From positions 1 to 64,000 of the forward strand of contig NZ_JAHLOS010000009.1 in assembly GCF_018917525.1 (NCBI RefSeq): 64,000 bases of DNA, given 5' to 3'. This document shows positions 9,669-20,049 of the stretch, piece by piece; positions within the stretch are counted from its first letter, which is position 1; every line of letters begins with the position of its first letter. This DNA is from Enterococcus raffinosus (GTDB taxonomy: Bacteria; Bacillota; Bacilli; Lactobacillales; Enterococcaceae). A program made the position numbers and the translations under genes. The notes under the pieces are model-generated. The model was not told the DNA's origin. It searched no databases and worked only from the letters and a program-made list of their open reading frames with translations.

Positions 9669-9839
9669 ATGAGAGACGAATTAGATGAAAAGGTTGCCCA
9701 ATCCATTGAACAACAATTGAAAAGCAATGGCTTGAAATGTTCAATCATTCAAGCCATTCTCGGAATTATCAATCACGCCCTCCGTGAAATAGACCAAAAG
9801 AAACGGTTGCAGGCTCCCTACATTTCTATTAAACTTTAA
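9669..9839 (+). CDS. Small hypothetical protein (56 aa)
   Basis: Open frame MRDELDEKVAQSIEQQL to KLQAPYISIKL-like end (actual end APYISIKL), too short for most gene callers. It is helical and charged, without membrane segment. The nearest ribosome-binding site (GGGAGAG) is 14 bases from the ATG, which is long. It sits alone between the divergently read RNase J gene and sstT. Codon use looks coding, but I do not recognise a family. Confidence 0.45.
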   Translation: MRDELDEKVAQSIEQQLKSNGLKCSIIQAILGIINHALREIDQKKRLQAPYISIKL

Positions 9840-9888
9840 TTGTTATATAATGCCAAAATAATTAAAAAAGGAAAAGGAGATTCTTGTT

Positions 9889-11124
9889 TTGTTAGATTTT
9901 TTTAAGCGGCTTTCGTTAATCAAACGAATTGTTATAGGTATTATTCTGGGTGGCTTGTTAGGAATATTTCTTCCTCAATGGAGTTTCATCGCAATTTTAG
10001 GAAGTCTATTTGTTGGGGCCTTAAAAGCGATAGCACCACTATTAGTATTTGTATTAATCATGGCTTCTGTATCAAAGCATCAATCAACAACACAAACCTA
10101 TATTAAGCCAATTATTTCTTTGTATCTATTTACTACCTTGTTAGCCGCAACAATTGCCGTATTAGCCAGCTATATCTTTCCGCTAACTATTTCGTTGCAG
10201 GAGGTTTCAGGTTCTCAAGAAGCACCAAAAGCGCTAATCGATGTATTGACCACTATCTTGAATAATATTGTTCAAAATCCATTGCAGGCAATGATTGAGG
10301 GAAATTATTTAGGCGTCCTGTTTTGGTCTGCTCTAATTGGTTTTGCCTTACGTACACGAAAAAATTCTGTTAAGGAAGTTATTGATGAGTTTTCTCTAGC
10401 AATTACAGGCGTCGTTCAGTTAATTATTGCTATGGCACCACTGGGTATTGCTGGTTTGGTCTTTGATTCAGTTTCTTCAACTGGCCTTGCTGGATTAATG
10501 CAATATGGGCGTCTTCTGCTCCTGCTGGTAGGAACGATGCTGATCGTCGATTTAATTGTCTACCCTTTAGTAGCCTTTGTACTAATTCGACAAAATCCCT
10601 ATCCCCTCGTTTGGTTCTGTTTAAAAGAAAGTGCGATTCCAGCCTTTTTCACTCGAAGTTCTGCAGCAAATATTCCAATCAATATGATGCTGGCAAAACG
10701 CATAGGGTTAACAAAGGAATCATATTCTATTTCTTTACCATTAGGTGCAACCATCAACATGGGTGGAGCAGCAATTACTATCTCTATCATGACTCTAACT
10801 GCTGTCCATACTTTAGGAATCGATGTGCCTTTTAGCTTAACGTTAATTTTATGTGTATTATCTGCGTTGTCTGCTTGTGGCGCTTCAGGAATTGCTGGTG
10901 GATCATTATTATTAATTCCATTAGCCTGCAGCCTTTTTGGAATTTCTAATGACATTGCGATGCAAGTCGTTGGTGTTGGTTTCATTATTGGTGTCGTTCA
11001 GGATTCTGTTGAGACGGCAGTTAACTCATCGAACGATTTATTTTTCACTGCTATTGGTGAGTTTTATGATCTTCGAAAGCATGGAGAAAAAATAAATTTG
11101 AAAGAACGTTTGGCAAATAAATAA
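9889..11124 (+). CDS. sstT: Serine/threonine:Na+ symporter
   Basis: Sodium-driven importer of serine and threonine in the cytoplasmic membrane, DAACS family. The 411 residues have eight or more hydrophobic segments and the family motifs ARSSAANIPINM-like (here TRSSAANIPINM) and LGATINMGGAAITI. Start is TTG, fixed by AAGGAGA eight bases upstream; the next TTG upstream is out of frame and stops at once. Length matches SstT. Confidence 0.92.
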   Translation: MLDFFKRLSLIKRIVIGIILGGLLGIFLPQWSFIAILGSLFVGALKAIAPLLVFVLIMASVSKHQSTTQTYIKPIISLYLFTTLLAATIAVLASYIFPLTISLQEVSGSQEAPKALIDVLTTILNNIVQNPLQAMIEGNYLGVLFWSALIGFALRTRKNSVKEVIDEFSLAITGVVQLIIAMAPLGIAGLVFDSVSSTGLAGLMQYGRLLLLLVGTMLIVDLIVYPLVAFVLIRQNPYPLVWFCLKESAIPAFFTRSSAANIPINMMLAKRIGLTKESYSISLPLGATINMGGAAITISIMTLTAVHTLGIDVPFSLTLILCVLSALSACGASGIAGGSLLLIPLACSLFGISNDIAMQVVGVGFIIGVVQDSVETAVNSSNDLFFTAIGEFYDLRKHGEKINLKERLANK

Positions 11125-11202
11125 AAGCCGTTTCGTTTTCTAAATAAATCTACCAACACGCTGATTGTGTTAACTTCACCTAAAAACAAACTTTCAACCA
11201 AA

Positions 11203-11249
11203 CATATCCTCACTTGTGATACTGCTCCACGTATCGCAAGTGAGGATAT
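11203..11249. repeat. Long hairpin after sstT
   Basis: Inverted repeat with arms of about 18 bases (ATATCCTCACTTGTGATA and TATCGCAAGTGAGGATAT, one mismatch) around a 10-base loop. No T-run follows on either strand, so it is not a standard terminator, although it may end sstT transcripts. Confidence 0.6.
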
Positions 11250-11350
11250 TCATCGTACGGCATGCTAAGCTGTTCTTCCTCCTGATTTCTGCCATTGTCG
11301 CTGATCTGTCTTCAAATCGACTCATAAAATTTATTCCTTCTTTTGACGTC

Positions 11351-11385
11351 AAAAAAAGACCTGCGACACCAAACGGCACAGGTCT
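11351..11385 (-). terminator. Terminator of asd
   Basis: Stem AGACCTG/CAGGTCT with further pairing inside, followed on the minus strand by seven T residues. Confidence 0.85.
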
Positions 11386-11403
11386 GAAAATTTGACTATT
11401 CAC

Positions 11404-12450
11404 TTACTTTAAAAGTCCCATTTCGTACATTGTTTCCGCAATTTGCAAGGAATTCCAGGCTGCACCCTTTAATAGATTATCTGACACAACCCACAGATGA
11501 ACACCCTTTTCCTCATCCGGATCTTTGCGAATCCGTCCGACAAATGTTTCTTTTTTGCCAACACAATTCAAGGCCTGCGGATAGATCTGCTGACTTGGGT
11601 CATCCTCTAATACGGCACCAGGTGCTTTAGCAATAACTTCTTGGATTTCAGCAACTGTCGCTGTTTTCTCCGTTTCAATATAAACAGATTCCGAGTGTCC
11701 GCTCATAACAGGAATACGTACACAGGTTGCTGAGACCTTAATCGAATCGTCCTCCATGATCTTTTTCGTTTCGTTGATCATTTTCCACTCTTCATTGGTG
11801 TAACCAGCATCGGTAAACACATCGATTTGCGGCAATGCATTAAACGCCAACGGATAATGCTTTTTATCTCCTCCGCAAGGTAAAATATCTGCCTTCCACT
11901 CATCTACGGGCTTTTCAGCTAAAAAGTCCTGCGTTTGCTGTCTCAACTCTTCCATTGCCTGATTCCCAGCGCCGGATACCGCCTGATAGGTTGAAACTAG
12001 CACCCGTTTTAACCCATAAGTCTGACGGATCGGCTCTAAAGCCACCATCATTTGAATCGTTGAACAGTTAGGATTAGCAATGATCCCCTTATGCGTCCGT
12101 AGAGCCTCAGGATTAACTTCAGGTACGACTAACGGTACTTCGGGGTCCATTCGGTAATGGCTCGTATTATCTACTACAACCGCTCCACGTTTGACCGCCT
12201 CTGGGGCAAATTTAGCGGATATTCCTCCACCTGCTGAAAATAAAGCCAAATCGATCCCTTCAAATGAATCAGGAACCAGCTCCTCGATTGTTTGAGTTTC
12301 GCCTTTAAATGAAAGTTGCTTCCCAGCGGAGCGCTTCGAAGCCAAAAATTTCACAGTGCCAATTGACAAGGTGCTATTTTCTAATAGTTTAATCATTTGT
12401 GTTCCTACTGCGCCAGTAGCGCCGACAATTGCAACATTCATTTTTCTCAT
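11404..12450 (-). CDS. asd: Aspartate-semialdehyde dehydrogenase
   Basis: NADPH-dependent reduction of aspartyl phosphate to aspartate semialdehyde, on the route to lysine/diaminopimelate, threonine and methionine. Motifs: N-terminal nucleotide fold [14 protein letters not shown], catalytic cysteine in [11 protein letters not shown] (about residue 128), and the SGHSESV-like stretch [12 protein letters not shown]. About 348 residues, normal length. I use the ATG giving MRKMNVAIV, eight bases after GGAAGAG; a GTG three codons earlier is possible. It is not clustered with other lysine genes. Confidence 0.94.
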   Translation of the reverse strand: MRKMNVAIVGATGAVGTQMIKLLENSTLSIGTVKFLASKRSAGKQLSFKGETQTIEELVPDSFEGIDLALFSAGGGISAKFAPEAVKRGAVVVDNTSHYRMDPEVPLVVPEVNPEALRTHKGIIANPNCSTIQMMVALEPIRQTYGLKRVLVSTYQAVSGAGNQAMEELRQQTQDFLAEKPVDEWKADILPCGGDKKHYPLAFNALPQIDVFTDAGYTNEEWKMINETKKIMEDDSIKVSATCVRIPVMSGHSESVYIETEKTATVAEIQEVIAKAPGAVLEDDPSQQIYPQALNCVGKKETFVGRIRKDPDEEKGVHLWVVSDNLLKGAAWNSLQIAETMYEMGLLK

Positions 12451-12746
12451 CACAATCACTCTTCCTTTTCATAGTATTTTAACAGTTTATCACATTTGCT
12501 TTGAAACGCAAGAGCTCTTTTGGTTTCAACTACTCTTAATTCCAGCTCTCTTTATTACAATTATTCAATTATTTGAGAAAGTGATTTCTCGATCTAAATA
12601 ACTGATATAACAAAGATAAAATAAACATTCAATTCAATTTATAGTAAAATAAATTAAAAAAAAGGGTTTTTTTGAATATTATTATTGCAGTTTTCTAATA
12701 AAGGCTTTAGAATTAATATGAAAGCGTTATTCGTAGGAGGTCAATC

Positions 12747-13565
12747 ATGAACGTGAATGGAGATATCATCAGACAAAAGCGCGAGAAGGCTGGTATAGCG
12801 CGAGAAGCCTTCAGTACGATCTGTTCTCCGGCTGACTTAGAGTTGATTGAAGTCAAGAACACAGGCATTTTAGAAGTCATTCTCGATCTCTGTATGAAAC
12901 TGGACATTCCGTACCACCAAGTTTTCCCTGACACAGTTCTTTTAATGGAAACCTCTTTGTTGGATATTGTTCGTTGTCTGCATCTACGTCAAGAATTCTC
13001 TAGTGTTTTGTTTTTGTTGAATACCTATGGAAAGAAAATTTCTTATCAAAATGCACGAATCGTTGGTCATCTATTGTATTTTCGCGCTTACGCAAATCTA
13101 TTCGGTAAGCGTGACACAAAAAAAGCTGTCCATTACTTTCAACGAGCCTATACCTTTTTTCGCGATGAGAAAAGGTATGAGCTGCTAGTACTTAAAGGAT
13201 TAGCCACCTGTTATCAAGTAAACGAAGAAAAAAAGCGCGCACGTATCTTTTTTGAACGCGCTGAACAATTGGAGGAAAAAATGAATACACAATTAAAATT
13301 AGGTCCATCATATTATCAGGCAGCTTGCTTCTACGCCGAACGCGGCAACCAAAAAAAGGCCAATGCTCTTTGCGATGAGGGAATCCAAACGCTATTAGAG
13401 GTAAATGTTACTACTGGCTTAGAAGAGCTGTTTTTCGAAAAAGCAATTATCCAAGAAAACATCAACGACAAAATCGAACTGTTAAAGCAAGCCGATTATT
13501 ACGCCAAGCTAAACGAAAATTATGATTTAACCGAAGCAATCCATGAAAAACTGAATAGAGTTTAA
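12747..13565 (+). CDS. TPR-containing transcriptional regulator, Rgg/PlcR-like with degenerate HTH
   Basis: 272-residue cytoplasmic protein. The N-terminus (MNVNGDIIRQKREKAGIARE) looks like an XRE helix-turn-helix, but the following recognition region is poorly conserved. From about residue 70 it is all helical with TPR-like repeats (KKAVHYFQRAYTFF, KRARIFFERAEQL, KKANALCDEGIQ). This is the layout of peptide-responsive Rgg/MutR or related regulators. No short peptide gene is evident beside it. Ribosome-binding site GGAGG. The target is unknown. Confidence 0.7.
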   Translation: MNVNGDIIRQKREKAGIAREAFSTICSPADLELIEVKNTGILEVILDLCMKLDIPYHQVFPDTVLLMETSLLDIVRCLHLRQEFSSVLFLLNTYGKKISYQNARIVGHLLYFRAYANLFGKRDTKKAVHYFQRAYTFFRDEKRYELLVLKGLATCYQVNEEKKRARIFFERAEQLEEKMNTQLKLGPSYYQAACFYAERGNQKKANALCDEGIQTLLEVNVTTGLEELFFEKAIIQENINDKIELLKQADYYAKLNENYDLTEAIHEKLNRV

Positions 13566-13577
13566 CCAAACCGATAG

Positions 13578-13613
13578 AAAAGGCTGCGCCAATATAAACT
13601 GGCACAGCCTTTT
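13578..13613. terminator. Bidirectional terminator between convergent genes
   Basis: Stem AAAGGCTGCGCCA with TGGCACAGCCTTTT (one mismatch), flanked by A and T runs so it can serve both the regulator and the MFS gene. Confidence 0.88.
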
Positions 13614-13627
13614 CTTGATCCTATTGC

Positions 13628-14815
13628 TTACGCATCCACAGATTTATTCGGATGATAAAAGATCATGTATAAAACTGCTACAACCAACGGAATGATCGCA
13701 CAGAAGATGTAGATATGCTGATAAGATCCTAGAATTCCTTTAATGGCTCCTAATAAATAAGGTCCTACTCCTAAGCCTAAGTCAAGACCAATGAAATACG
13801 TCGATAATGCGACACCGATTCGAGCCTTTTCAACCAACTTCAAGGTCACGGCCTGACCATTGGCCATAAAAGTACCGTAGCCTAAACCTACAAAAGCTCC
13901 TGCAATTAACAAGACAACAGCATTGCCAGTGAAGGCTAAGAGAATCAACCCGATCGTCAAACAAATAAAGCTTGGATACATCACAGAATTTTCTCCATGC
14001 TTATCAAAAATCTTTCCAGACATCGGTCTTGTGAGAGTAACCACTAAAGCGTAAACCACAAAGAAGAAGGCCCCCGCCGTAACTAGATGTAACTGATCCG
14101 CATAAATGGAAAGAAAGCCTAGCACACTGGAATAGGCGATCCCGATCAAAAAGGCGATTCCTGCAATGAATAAAACCTTCAATTCAATAAAGCTTTCTAA
14201 GCTAAAGGTGTTGATTTTCGCACGATGTTCATCTGTTAATTCGATGTTACTTACTTCGAATTTGAAGCAGGCCAGCATCGTAACAAAGGCGAGAACCACT
14301 GCAAGAAGGATGATCGCTTTAAACCCAACCATCGGTAATAACAGCAACCCGATAAATGGACCGATTGCTGCTGCTAAGCTGGTACTCAATCCATAATAGT
14401 TGATCCCTTCCCCGTATTTTGCCTCTGGAATATACGCGGTAACGATCGCGTTCGCCGCAGTAGAAACCGTGCCGTACCCAAACCCATTTAGAAAACGTAC
14501 GCCGTCTAAAATAAAGATATTACTGCTGACCAAATACGCAGCAGTCGTGATTAAGTAAAACAATGCCCCATAGCGTAAAACCGCTCGTCGGCCGAATAAT
14601 TCCAATTTCTTCCCGATATACAGTCGTGCAAGTAGTGTACCGATAATATAAATACCGACAGCGAAACCCGCTTGAGCGGTGGTTGACCCTAAGCTTTGTG
14701 TTGCATATTTTGCCGTGATCACAACAAAACAGTAATAGACTAAAAAGACCACAAAATTGATAATCGTGATGGTGATAAACCCTTTATTGAATAACTTTTC
14801 TTCCTTAATTTTCAT
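13628..14815 (-). CDS. MFS transporter, 12 TM
   Basis: 395-residue major facilitator with twelve predicted membrane helices. The loop after helix 2 has a motif A-like GKKLELFGRRAVLRYG, and the corresponding second-half loop is SGKIFDKHGENSVMYP. It resembles YfcJ/YhhS-type exporters of unknown substrate. A small hypothetical gene lies 15 bases upstream in the same direction, and a Crp/Fnr regulator is divergent, which hints at joint control. Confidence 0.8.
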   Translation of the reverse strand: MKIKEEKLFNKGFITITIINFVVFLVYYCFVVITAKYATQSLGSTTAQAGFAVGIYIIGTLLARLYIGKKLELFGRRAVLRYGALFYLITTAAYLVSSNIFILDGVRFLNGFGYGTVSTAANAIVTAYIPEAKYGEGINYYGLSTSLAAAIGPFIGLLLLPMVGFKAIILLAVVLAFVTMLACFKFEVSNIELTDEHRAKINTFSLESFIELKVLFIAGIAFLIGIAYSSVLGFLSIYADQLHLVTAGAFFFVVYALVVTLTRPMSGKIFDKHGENSVMYPSFICLTIGLILLAFTGNAVVLLIAGAFVGLGYGTFMANGQAVTLKLVEKARIGVALSTYFIGLDLGLGVGPYLLGAIKGILGSYQHIYIFCAIIPLVVAVLYMIFYHPNKSVDA

Positions 14816-14830
14816 TACCTACTCTCATTA

Positions 14831-15118
14831 TTATGCGATGCGCTCATTTAATTTCTTTAAGGTTGAGATTTTTTCTGCGACCTTATTATAGTTTGATGGA
14901 TAACGATCCACTGCCTGGCTGATAAATAAATCCCGTGTATAATCAAAAGCTGATAAAAAGGCATCCAGACTTTCATCATTTTCAAACGAATAATCTCTCC
15001 TTAACATCAACGCATTTTGGTACGCATCATTTAAGAAAACCAATACCGCCTCTTTTTCAAATCGTACCTTATAGGCTGATTCCAATCGTTCGATCATTGC
15101 GCTTGTCCATTTTTTCAT
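14831..15118 (-). CDS. Hypothetical protein (95 aa) in operon with MFS gene
   Basis: Small soluble helical protein (MKKWTSAMIERLESAYK). It has no cysteine motif or membrane segment. I use the ATG rather than an upstream in-frame TTG, because AGAGAAG sits nine bases before the ATG. Its stop is 15 bases from the start of the MFS gene, so the two are probably co-transcribed. Family not recognised. Confidence 0.65.
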   Translation of the reverse strand: MKKWTSAMIERLESAYKVRFEKEAVLVFLNDAYQNALMLRRDYSFENDESLDAFLSAFDYTRDLFISQAVDRYPSNYNKVAEKISTLKKLNERIA

Positions 15119-15372
15119 AGTAAACACTTCTCTTTCTTTCAAATTTTCTGATCACGCTTTGGGTTGTTCGACTTACTTGATTGATTATACGGATAGAAAA
15201 AACAGCGGGAAATCAGCTTTCATAATAAAAAAAGACGTAATTTTTTTTTAGCAAAAAAGGACATTAACATTTGTTATTATCTTTTTTTACTAGCCTTTTA
15301 ATCAAACAAAACCTCTACTTGTGATAAAATGGCAATGAAAATTTCAACAATTCATGGAAGGAACAAAGAAAA

Positions 15373-16029
15373 TTGGATAATACAGCTTTAACAAACTACT
15401 TAGAACAAAAAAAATTCCCGATCGTTAGTAAAGAGTACAAGAAGTATCTGCTCTACGAAGGAATTCAGGACCATCATGTGTACGTTTTGAAAAGTGGCGT
15501 CATCAAGACGAGTGTCGTTTCCAGAGATGGCCGCGAATTCAATTTGGAATACATCAATGATCTCGAAGTAGTGTCATTGTTAAAGGACGAATACTCTCAA
15601 TTCATCGATGCTCCCTTCAACATCCGAATAGAATCCGAAAAGGCCGAACTCTACCAGATCGACCGCGTTGAGTTTTGGAAAGACATCAATCAAAATCGCG
15701 AACTCCAAATCTATGTCAAAAACTATTACCGAGAACGCCTGATGAAATCCATGAAGAGAACCCAGCAAATGTTAATGAATGGCAAGTTTGGGGCTGTCTG
15801 CAGCCAAATCTATGATCTTTATGACAAATTTGGCATAGAATATCAGGACGGAGTCTTGATCGACTTCGTAGTGACCAACGAAGAAATTGCTCATTTTTGC
15901 GGCATCAATGCTGCCAGCAGCGTCAGCCGGATCATGCATCAATTAAAAACCTGCGGTGCGATCAAAATGCATGACCATAAAATATTTATCAAAAATATCG
16001 AGCTGATCAAAGACAACATTATTTTTTAA
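15373..16029 (+). CDS. Crp/Fnr-family transcriptional regulator
   Basis: 218 residues: N-terminal cyclic-nucleotide-binding-like beta barrel (about 15-115) and a C-terminal winged helix (about 150-210) whose recognition region is EEIAHFCGINAASSVSRIMHQL. The barrel lacks the RxSA cAMP motif, so it probably does not bind cAMP, and there is no N-terminal cysteine cluster for an iron-sulfur centre. This resembles PrfA/Ers-type members of the family. TTG start, with AAGGAAC upstream. It is divergent from the hypothetical/MFS pair, a likely target. Confidence 0.78.
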   Translation: MDNTALTNYLEQKKFPIVSKEYKKYLLYEGIQDHHVYVLKSGVIKTSVVSRDGREFNLEYINDLEVVSLLKDEYSQFIDAPFNIRIESEKAELYQIDRVEFWKDINQNRELQIYVKNYYRERLMKSMKRTQQMLMNGKFGAVCSQIYDLYDKFGIEYQDGVLIDFVVTNEEIAHFCGINAASSVSRIMHQLKTCGAIKMHDHKIFIKNIELIKDNIIF

Positions 16030-16072
16030 AGCTTGAACTGCTTTATTTGTAGGAAATCATTTTTCAACCTGC

Positions 16073-16118
16073 AAAAAAAACAGGAGCCGTGACATAAGAC
16101 TTGTCATAGCTCCTGTTT
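16073..16118. terminator. Terminator between convergent genes
   Basis: Stem AACAGGAGC...GCTCCTGTT with an inner TGACA/TGTCA pairing. Strong T-run on the minus strand, so it mainly ends the L,D-transpeptidase gene. Confidence 0.88.
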
Positions 16119-16164
16119 CTGAATAAACGGTGTTCCAGAAATAGCTTCTGTCACAACCTTTGTT

Positions 16165-17574
16165 TTAAATCTCTGTTCCATATTCTACTGGTTTATCCCA
16201 TTCACCTGGCGCGTCATCATAAGCATGCCCATAAATAAAAACGGGCATTCCGATGTAACTATACTCATAAATTTTCGCCACTTCAGATTTCGGTGTATTG
16301 ACGCACCCATAGCTTCCCAAATCCGTTTTAAAGGCGCCGGGCTGACCAAAATATTGAAGCTTATGATCAGTATCATGCAGACCTATTTCAGTAATCGTCT
16401 GACCATAGCTTAATAACGGCATCCAATAGTCGACGGGGACATTATAGGTGCCATCCCCATTTGTTAAGACACCGCTCAAATCAACATTTCGTCGTTTGTC
16501 CATCACTGTATGAAAACCAGGAACGGTGGCTGTTCCTTTATTATATCGCCCTGTGATCACGTCGGTCTCGACTACCAGCTCGCCTTTGTCGAAGCAGTAC
16601 ATTTTTTGGTTGTCTAAATCGACTTCTATGTAGTTTTTTGTGACATGCAGCGGTTGTTTTTTAGTGTCACCTTTGAGAACCAGCTGAATGACTTTTGTAT
16701 TTGGTTCCTTTAACTTTTCAGTAATTTTCTTCGCTGATTGCTTGATATCAATAAACCAGCCGTAATTTCCTACGTTTTTAAAACGCAGATGCTGCCCGTG
16801 GACATTTGTAAAATCCACTGATTTGTATATCGTTGAATATTCCCGTTCTAAATCTGCTACCCATGCTGTTATCAGCTCTTGGTCAAAATTTCCCTGATCA
16901 TCAACTGAAGCGGCCAACATCTGTTCTGTAAGCGGAATCGTTTGTTTGTTCAGCTTTAACTTTATCTTACGTTTTCTAACAGCCTCCAAATTTTGCGATA
17001 TTTTTTGACTATTCAAATCCCTCGTTGTAATCTCCGGTTCTCGATAATAATTGGCTAACTCATACTCCGTTTGCAGATTCCCTTCTTCAAAGGCGTCGCA
17101 GAGTTCCTTACGCAACCGCGTAGAATCTACTACCGTTCCGCTTTTTTCTGACTGAATCTCAAATTTTTGATCGGTATAAATGATTTTAGCATTTTGGGCT
17201 TCTTTTCCTCCCAAAAAGGAGGCGCGGTTAATTGCCTCAGCTAATCGATCTTTTGCACCTTTTTTGATGGGCAGACTGAATTCTCCTCGGCGAATATTCT
17301 TCTTCAAATAATCCTTTTGAATCTTATACGGCGAAGCGACTTGAAGTTTGATTGTTTGATGCTCCCCCTTCAGCTTAATTTCAACCTGCTTTGTTTCTTG
17401 TTGAATTTTTTCTTCAGCCGCTTGAACGGACAACCCGCCCACTGCCACATTCGCCACGACCGACCCGAAATAAAAATGTGACCCAAAGTAAGCATAAATA
17501 AGCATGAAAAAGACCATTGCCCCCGCAACGATACCAACAATTCGCACCACCCATTGACTTTCATACTCCTTCAA
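16165..17574 (-). CDS. Membrane-anchored L,D-transpeptidase (YkuD), Ldt-fm type
   Basis: Peptidoglycan cross-linking enzyme that forms 3-3 bonds and can bypass penicillin-binding proteins. The 469 residues have one N-terminal membrane anchor (about 10-30), two repeats of the peptidoglycan-binding 4 type (about 35-320) and a YkuD domain (about 335-455) with catalytic motif IGLHDT...SYGCVNTP; the cysteine is the nucleophile. Length matches the Enterococcus faecium enzyme (466). The apparent start is TTG with a weak GGGTGA site. It forms its own transcription unit. Confidence 0.9.
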   Translation of the reverse strand: MKEYESQWVVRIVGIVAGAMVFFMLIYAYFGSHFYFGSVVANVAVGGLSVQAAEEKIQQETKQVEIKLKGEHQTIKLQVASPYKIQKDYLKKNIRRGEFSLPIKKGAKDRLAEAINRASFLGGKEAQNAKIIYTDQKFEIQSEKSGTVVDSTRLRKELCDAFEEGNLQTEYELANYYREPEITTRDLNSQKISQNLEAVRKRKIKLKLNKQTIPLTEQMLAASVDDQGNFDQELITAWVADLEREYSTIYKSVDFTNVHGQHLRFKNVGNYGWFIDIKQSAKKITEKLKEPNTKVIQLVLKGDTKKQPLHVTKNYIEVDLDNQKMYCFDKGELVVETDVITGRYNKGTATVPGFHTVMDKRRNVDLSGVLTNGDGTYNVPVDYWMPLLSYGQTITEIGLHDTDHKLQYFGQPGAFKTDLGSYGCVNTPKSEVAKIYEYSYIGMPVFIYGHAYDDAPGEWDKPVEYGTEI

Positions 17575-17675
17575 TCGCTATCACCCACTTGCCTAATAAT
17601 TATCAATATTATAAAACAAATAGCTAATATTTTATTCTAAAATCATATTTATTAATATTTTTTAACATTTTTGGT

Positions 17676-17714
17676 AAAAAAAGGTTCTGAGGCTGCATAA
17701 TGAGCCTCAGAACC
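17676..17714 (-). terminator. Terminator of pflB
   Basis: Perfect 12-bp stem (GGTTCTGAGGCT with AGCCTCAGAACC), 8-base loop, then a run of T on the minus strand. Confidence 0.95.
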
Positions 17715-17751
17715 TTTCAAAAATTCTATTTCACTAAAAAATATTTTATTT

Positions 17752-20049
17752 TTACATTTTTGTATGGTCTGTACGTGAGATTACGTCACGACGTTGCTCT
17801 GGAGTCAGATCACGGAATTTCACCGCATAACCAGATACACGAATCGTAAAGTTCGCATATTTTGGATTATCGATATCTTTATCCATTTCTTCTAGTAATT
17901 CACGACCAAAGACATTGACGTTCAAGTGGTAACCACCCTTGTCAAAGTAGCCATCTAAGACTTGTCTTAGGTTATCCACTTGCATCGCTTCATCATCCGT
18001 TCGGCCTAAAGCTCCAGGATTGATTGTTTGGGTATCTGAGATTCCATCTTGCGCACAAGAGTAGTTCAATTTCGCTGTTGAGTTCAATGAAGCCAACAAG
18101 CCATTTTTCTCGCCTAAGAATTTACCATCTTGATAGCTTGGGTTTGCGCCTGGTGCCAATGGTTTACCCGCACGACGTCCGTCTGGTGTATTCCCAGTAT
18201 TCTTACCGTAAACGACATTTGAGGTGATCGTCAATAGTGACAACGTTGGTGTTGAATCACGGTATGTGTGTTGACGTTTGATTTGAGTCATAAAGTACTC
18301 AAGAATCCAGTTCGCCATTTCATCTGCTTCATCATTGTCGTTTCCGTATGTTGGGAATTCATTTTGCGGAACATAGTCAATTGCCAAGCCATCTTCATCA
18401 CGGATCACTTTTACGTTTCCATGTTTGATCGCCATCAATGAATCCGTCGCGTGAGAAATTCCTGCAATCCCAGTCGCAAAGGTCCGTTTCAAATCAGTAT
18501 CCATCAATGCTAATTGCGGTGCTTCATAGGCATATTTATCATGCATATAATGAATCACGTTTAAGGTATTTACATATAACTCAGCTAACCAGTCTAGGAC
18601 ATCTTTGTAGCTTTCCATGAATTGATCGAAATCAATACTATCGCCTTCTAGTGGACGGAAGCGCGGACCAACCTGCATCTTCGTCATTTCATCCACGCCA
18701 CCGTTGATCGCGTAAAGTACCGCTTTTGCTAAATTGGCGCGTGCACCAAAGAATTGCATGTCTTTTCCGATTACTGTTGCTGATACACAGCAAGCGATTG
18801 CTGCATCGTCAGATCCCCAGTATTGACGTAATAAATCATCATTTTCCAATTGGATCGAAGAGCTTTCTTTCGCGACCTTCGCGGCATATGTCCGGAAGCC
18901 TTCTGGTAAATGAGATGAGTACAAAACAGTCAAGTTTGGTTCTGGTGAAGGTCCCATATTTGTCAATGTATGCAGAATACGGAAATCATTTTTCGTTACT
19001 AATGAAGAACCATCCATATTCATACCAGCCAATGACAATGTCGCCCAGATTGGGTAACCAGAGAATAATTGATTGTATTCTGGTGTACGAGCGAATTTCA
19101 CCATACGTAGTTTCATGATCAAGTGATCAATCATTTCTTGTGCTTCAAACTCAGTAATCAAGCCGCGATCCAAATCACGTTGGATGTAGATATCTAAGAA
19201 TGCTGAGATACGACCGATTGACATTGCCGCACCATTTTGTGATTTGATTGCTGCAAGGTAGCCGAAGTATAACCATTGGATTGCTTCTTGAGCGTTGCTA
19301 GCAGGTTTTGAAATATCATAGCCATAGCTTGCGGCCATTTCCTTCATATCAGCTAATGCGCGGAATTGTTCAGAAACTTCTTCACGTAATTGGATCACGT
19401 CATTTGTCATTACTTTACTGCCGACGTTTTTCCAATCTTTTTTCTTTTCTTTCATCAAGAAATCAATACCATATAATGCGACACGACGGTAGTCACCGAT
19501 AATACGTCCACGACCATAAGCATCAGGTAGACCAGTAATGATTTTGTTTTTGCGGGCTAAACGCATTTCATCTGTATAAGCATCAAAAACACCTTGATTA
19601 TGTGTCTTACGCCATTTATTAAAGATGAAAGACATTTCATCGTCTACTTCATAGCCGTTTGATTCTAAGGCTTTGTTTGCCATGTTGATTCCGCCAAATG
19701 GCATAAATGCTTGCTTCAACGGTACATCTGTTTGCAAACCAACGATTTTTTCTTCTTCTTTAATCAAATAGCCAGGCTCATGAGATGTGATCGTAGCGGG
19801 AACATCATTGTCCATATCATAAACGCCGTTTTGTTTGTGCTGAACTTCAAAGAGTTCTTGTAATTTTTCCCATAACTTTTCAGTACTCGGAGCTGCACCT
19901 TCTAAAAAGCTGTCGTCTCCTTTATATTCTGTATAGTTACGTTTGATAAAGTCTAACGTATTGACCTCGTGTTGCCAGCGACCCTCGTTAAAACCTTCCC
20001 AAGGATTTTTTGTTTGTTCTACAGTTTTTTCGATTGTTGTAGTTTCCAT
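17752..20049 (-). CDS. pflB: Formate C-acetyltransferase (pyruvate formate-lyase)
   Basis: Glycyl-radical enzyme that turns pyruvate and CoA into acetyl-CoA and formate during anaerobic mixed-acid fermentation. 765 residues, full length. The catalytic cysteine pair is in [11 protein letters not shown] (about residue 413), and the radical glycine is Gly740 in RVSGYAVKF. Ribosome-binding site AAGGGAG. The gene is monocistronic: a strong terminator follows and the activating enzyme gene pflA, often adjacent, is not next to it in this window. Confidence 0.97.
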   Translation of the reverse strand: METTTIEKTVEQTKNPWEGFNEGRWQHEVNTLDFIKRNYTEYKGDDSFLEGAAPSTEKLWEKLQELFEVQHKQNGVYDMDNDVPATITSHEPGYLIKEEEKIVGLQTDVPLKQAFMPFGGINMANKALESNGYEVDDEMSFIFNKWRKTHNQGVFDAYTDEMRLARKNKIITGLPDAYGRGRIIGDYRRVALYGIDFLMKEKKKDWKNVGSKVMTNDVIQLREEVSEQFRALADMKEMAASYGYDISKPASNAQEAIQWLYFGYLAAIKSQNGAAMSIGRISAFLDIYIQRDLDRGLITEFEAQEMIDHLIMKLRMVKFARTPEYNQLFSGYPIWATLSLAGMNMDGSSLVTKNDFRILHTLTNMGPSPEPNLTVLYSSHLPEGFRTYAAKVAKESSSIQLENDDLLRQYWGSDDAAIACCVSATVIGKDMQFFGARANLAKAVLYAINGGVDEMTKMQVGPRFRPLEGDSIDFDQFMESYKDVLDWLAELYVNTLNVIHYMHDKYAYEAPQLALMDTDLKRTFATGIAGISHATDSLMAIKHGNVKVIRDEDGLAIDYVPQNEFPTYGNDNDEADEMANWILEYFMTQIKRQHTYRDSTPTLSLLTITSNVVYGKNTGNTPDGRRAGKPLAPGANPSYQDGKFLGEKNGLLASLNSTAKLNYSCAQDGISDTQTINPGALGRTDDEAMQVDNLRQVLDGYFDKGGYHLNVNVFGRELLEEMDKDIDNPKYANFTIRVSGYAVKFRDLTPEQRRDVISRTDHTKM

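Noticed and set aside
11194-11403. A 69-codon frame after asd on the minus strand
   Set aside because: It lies over the asd terminator and a hairpin, has no ribosome-binding site and an unlikely composition.
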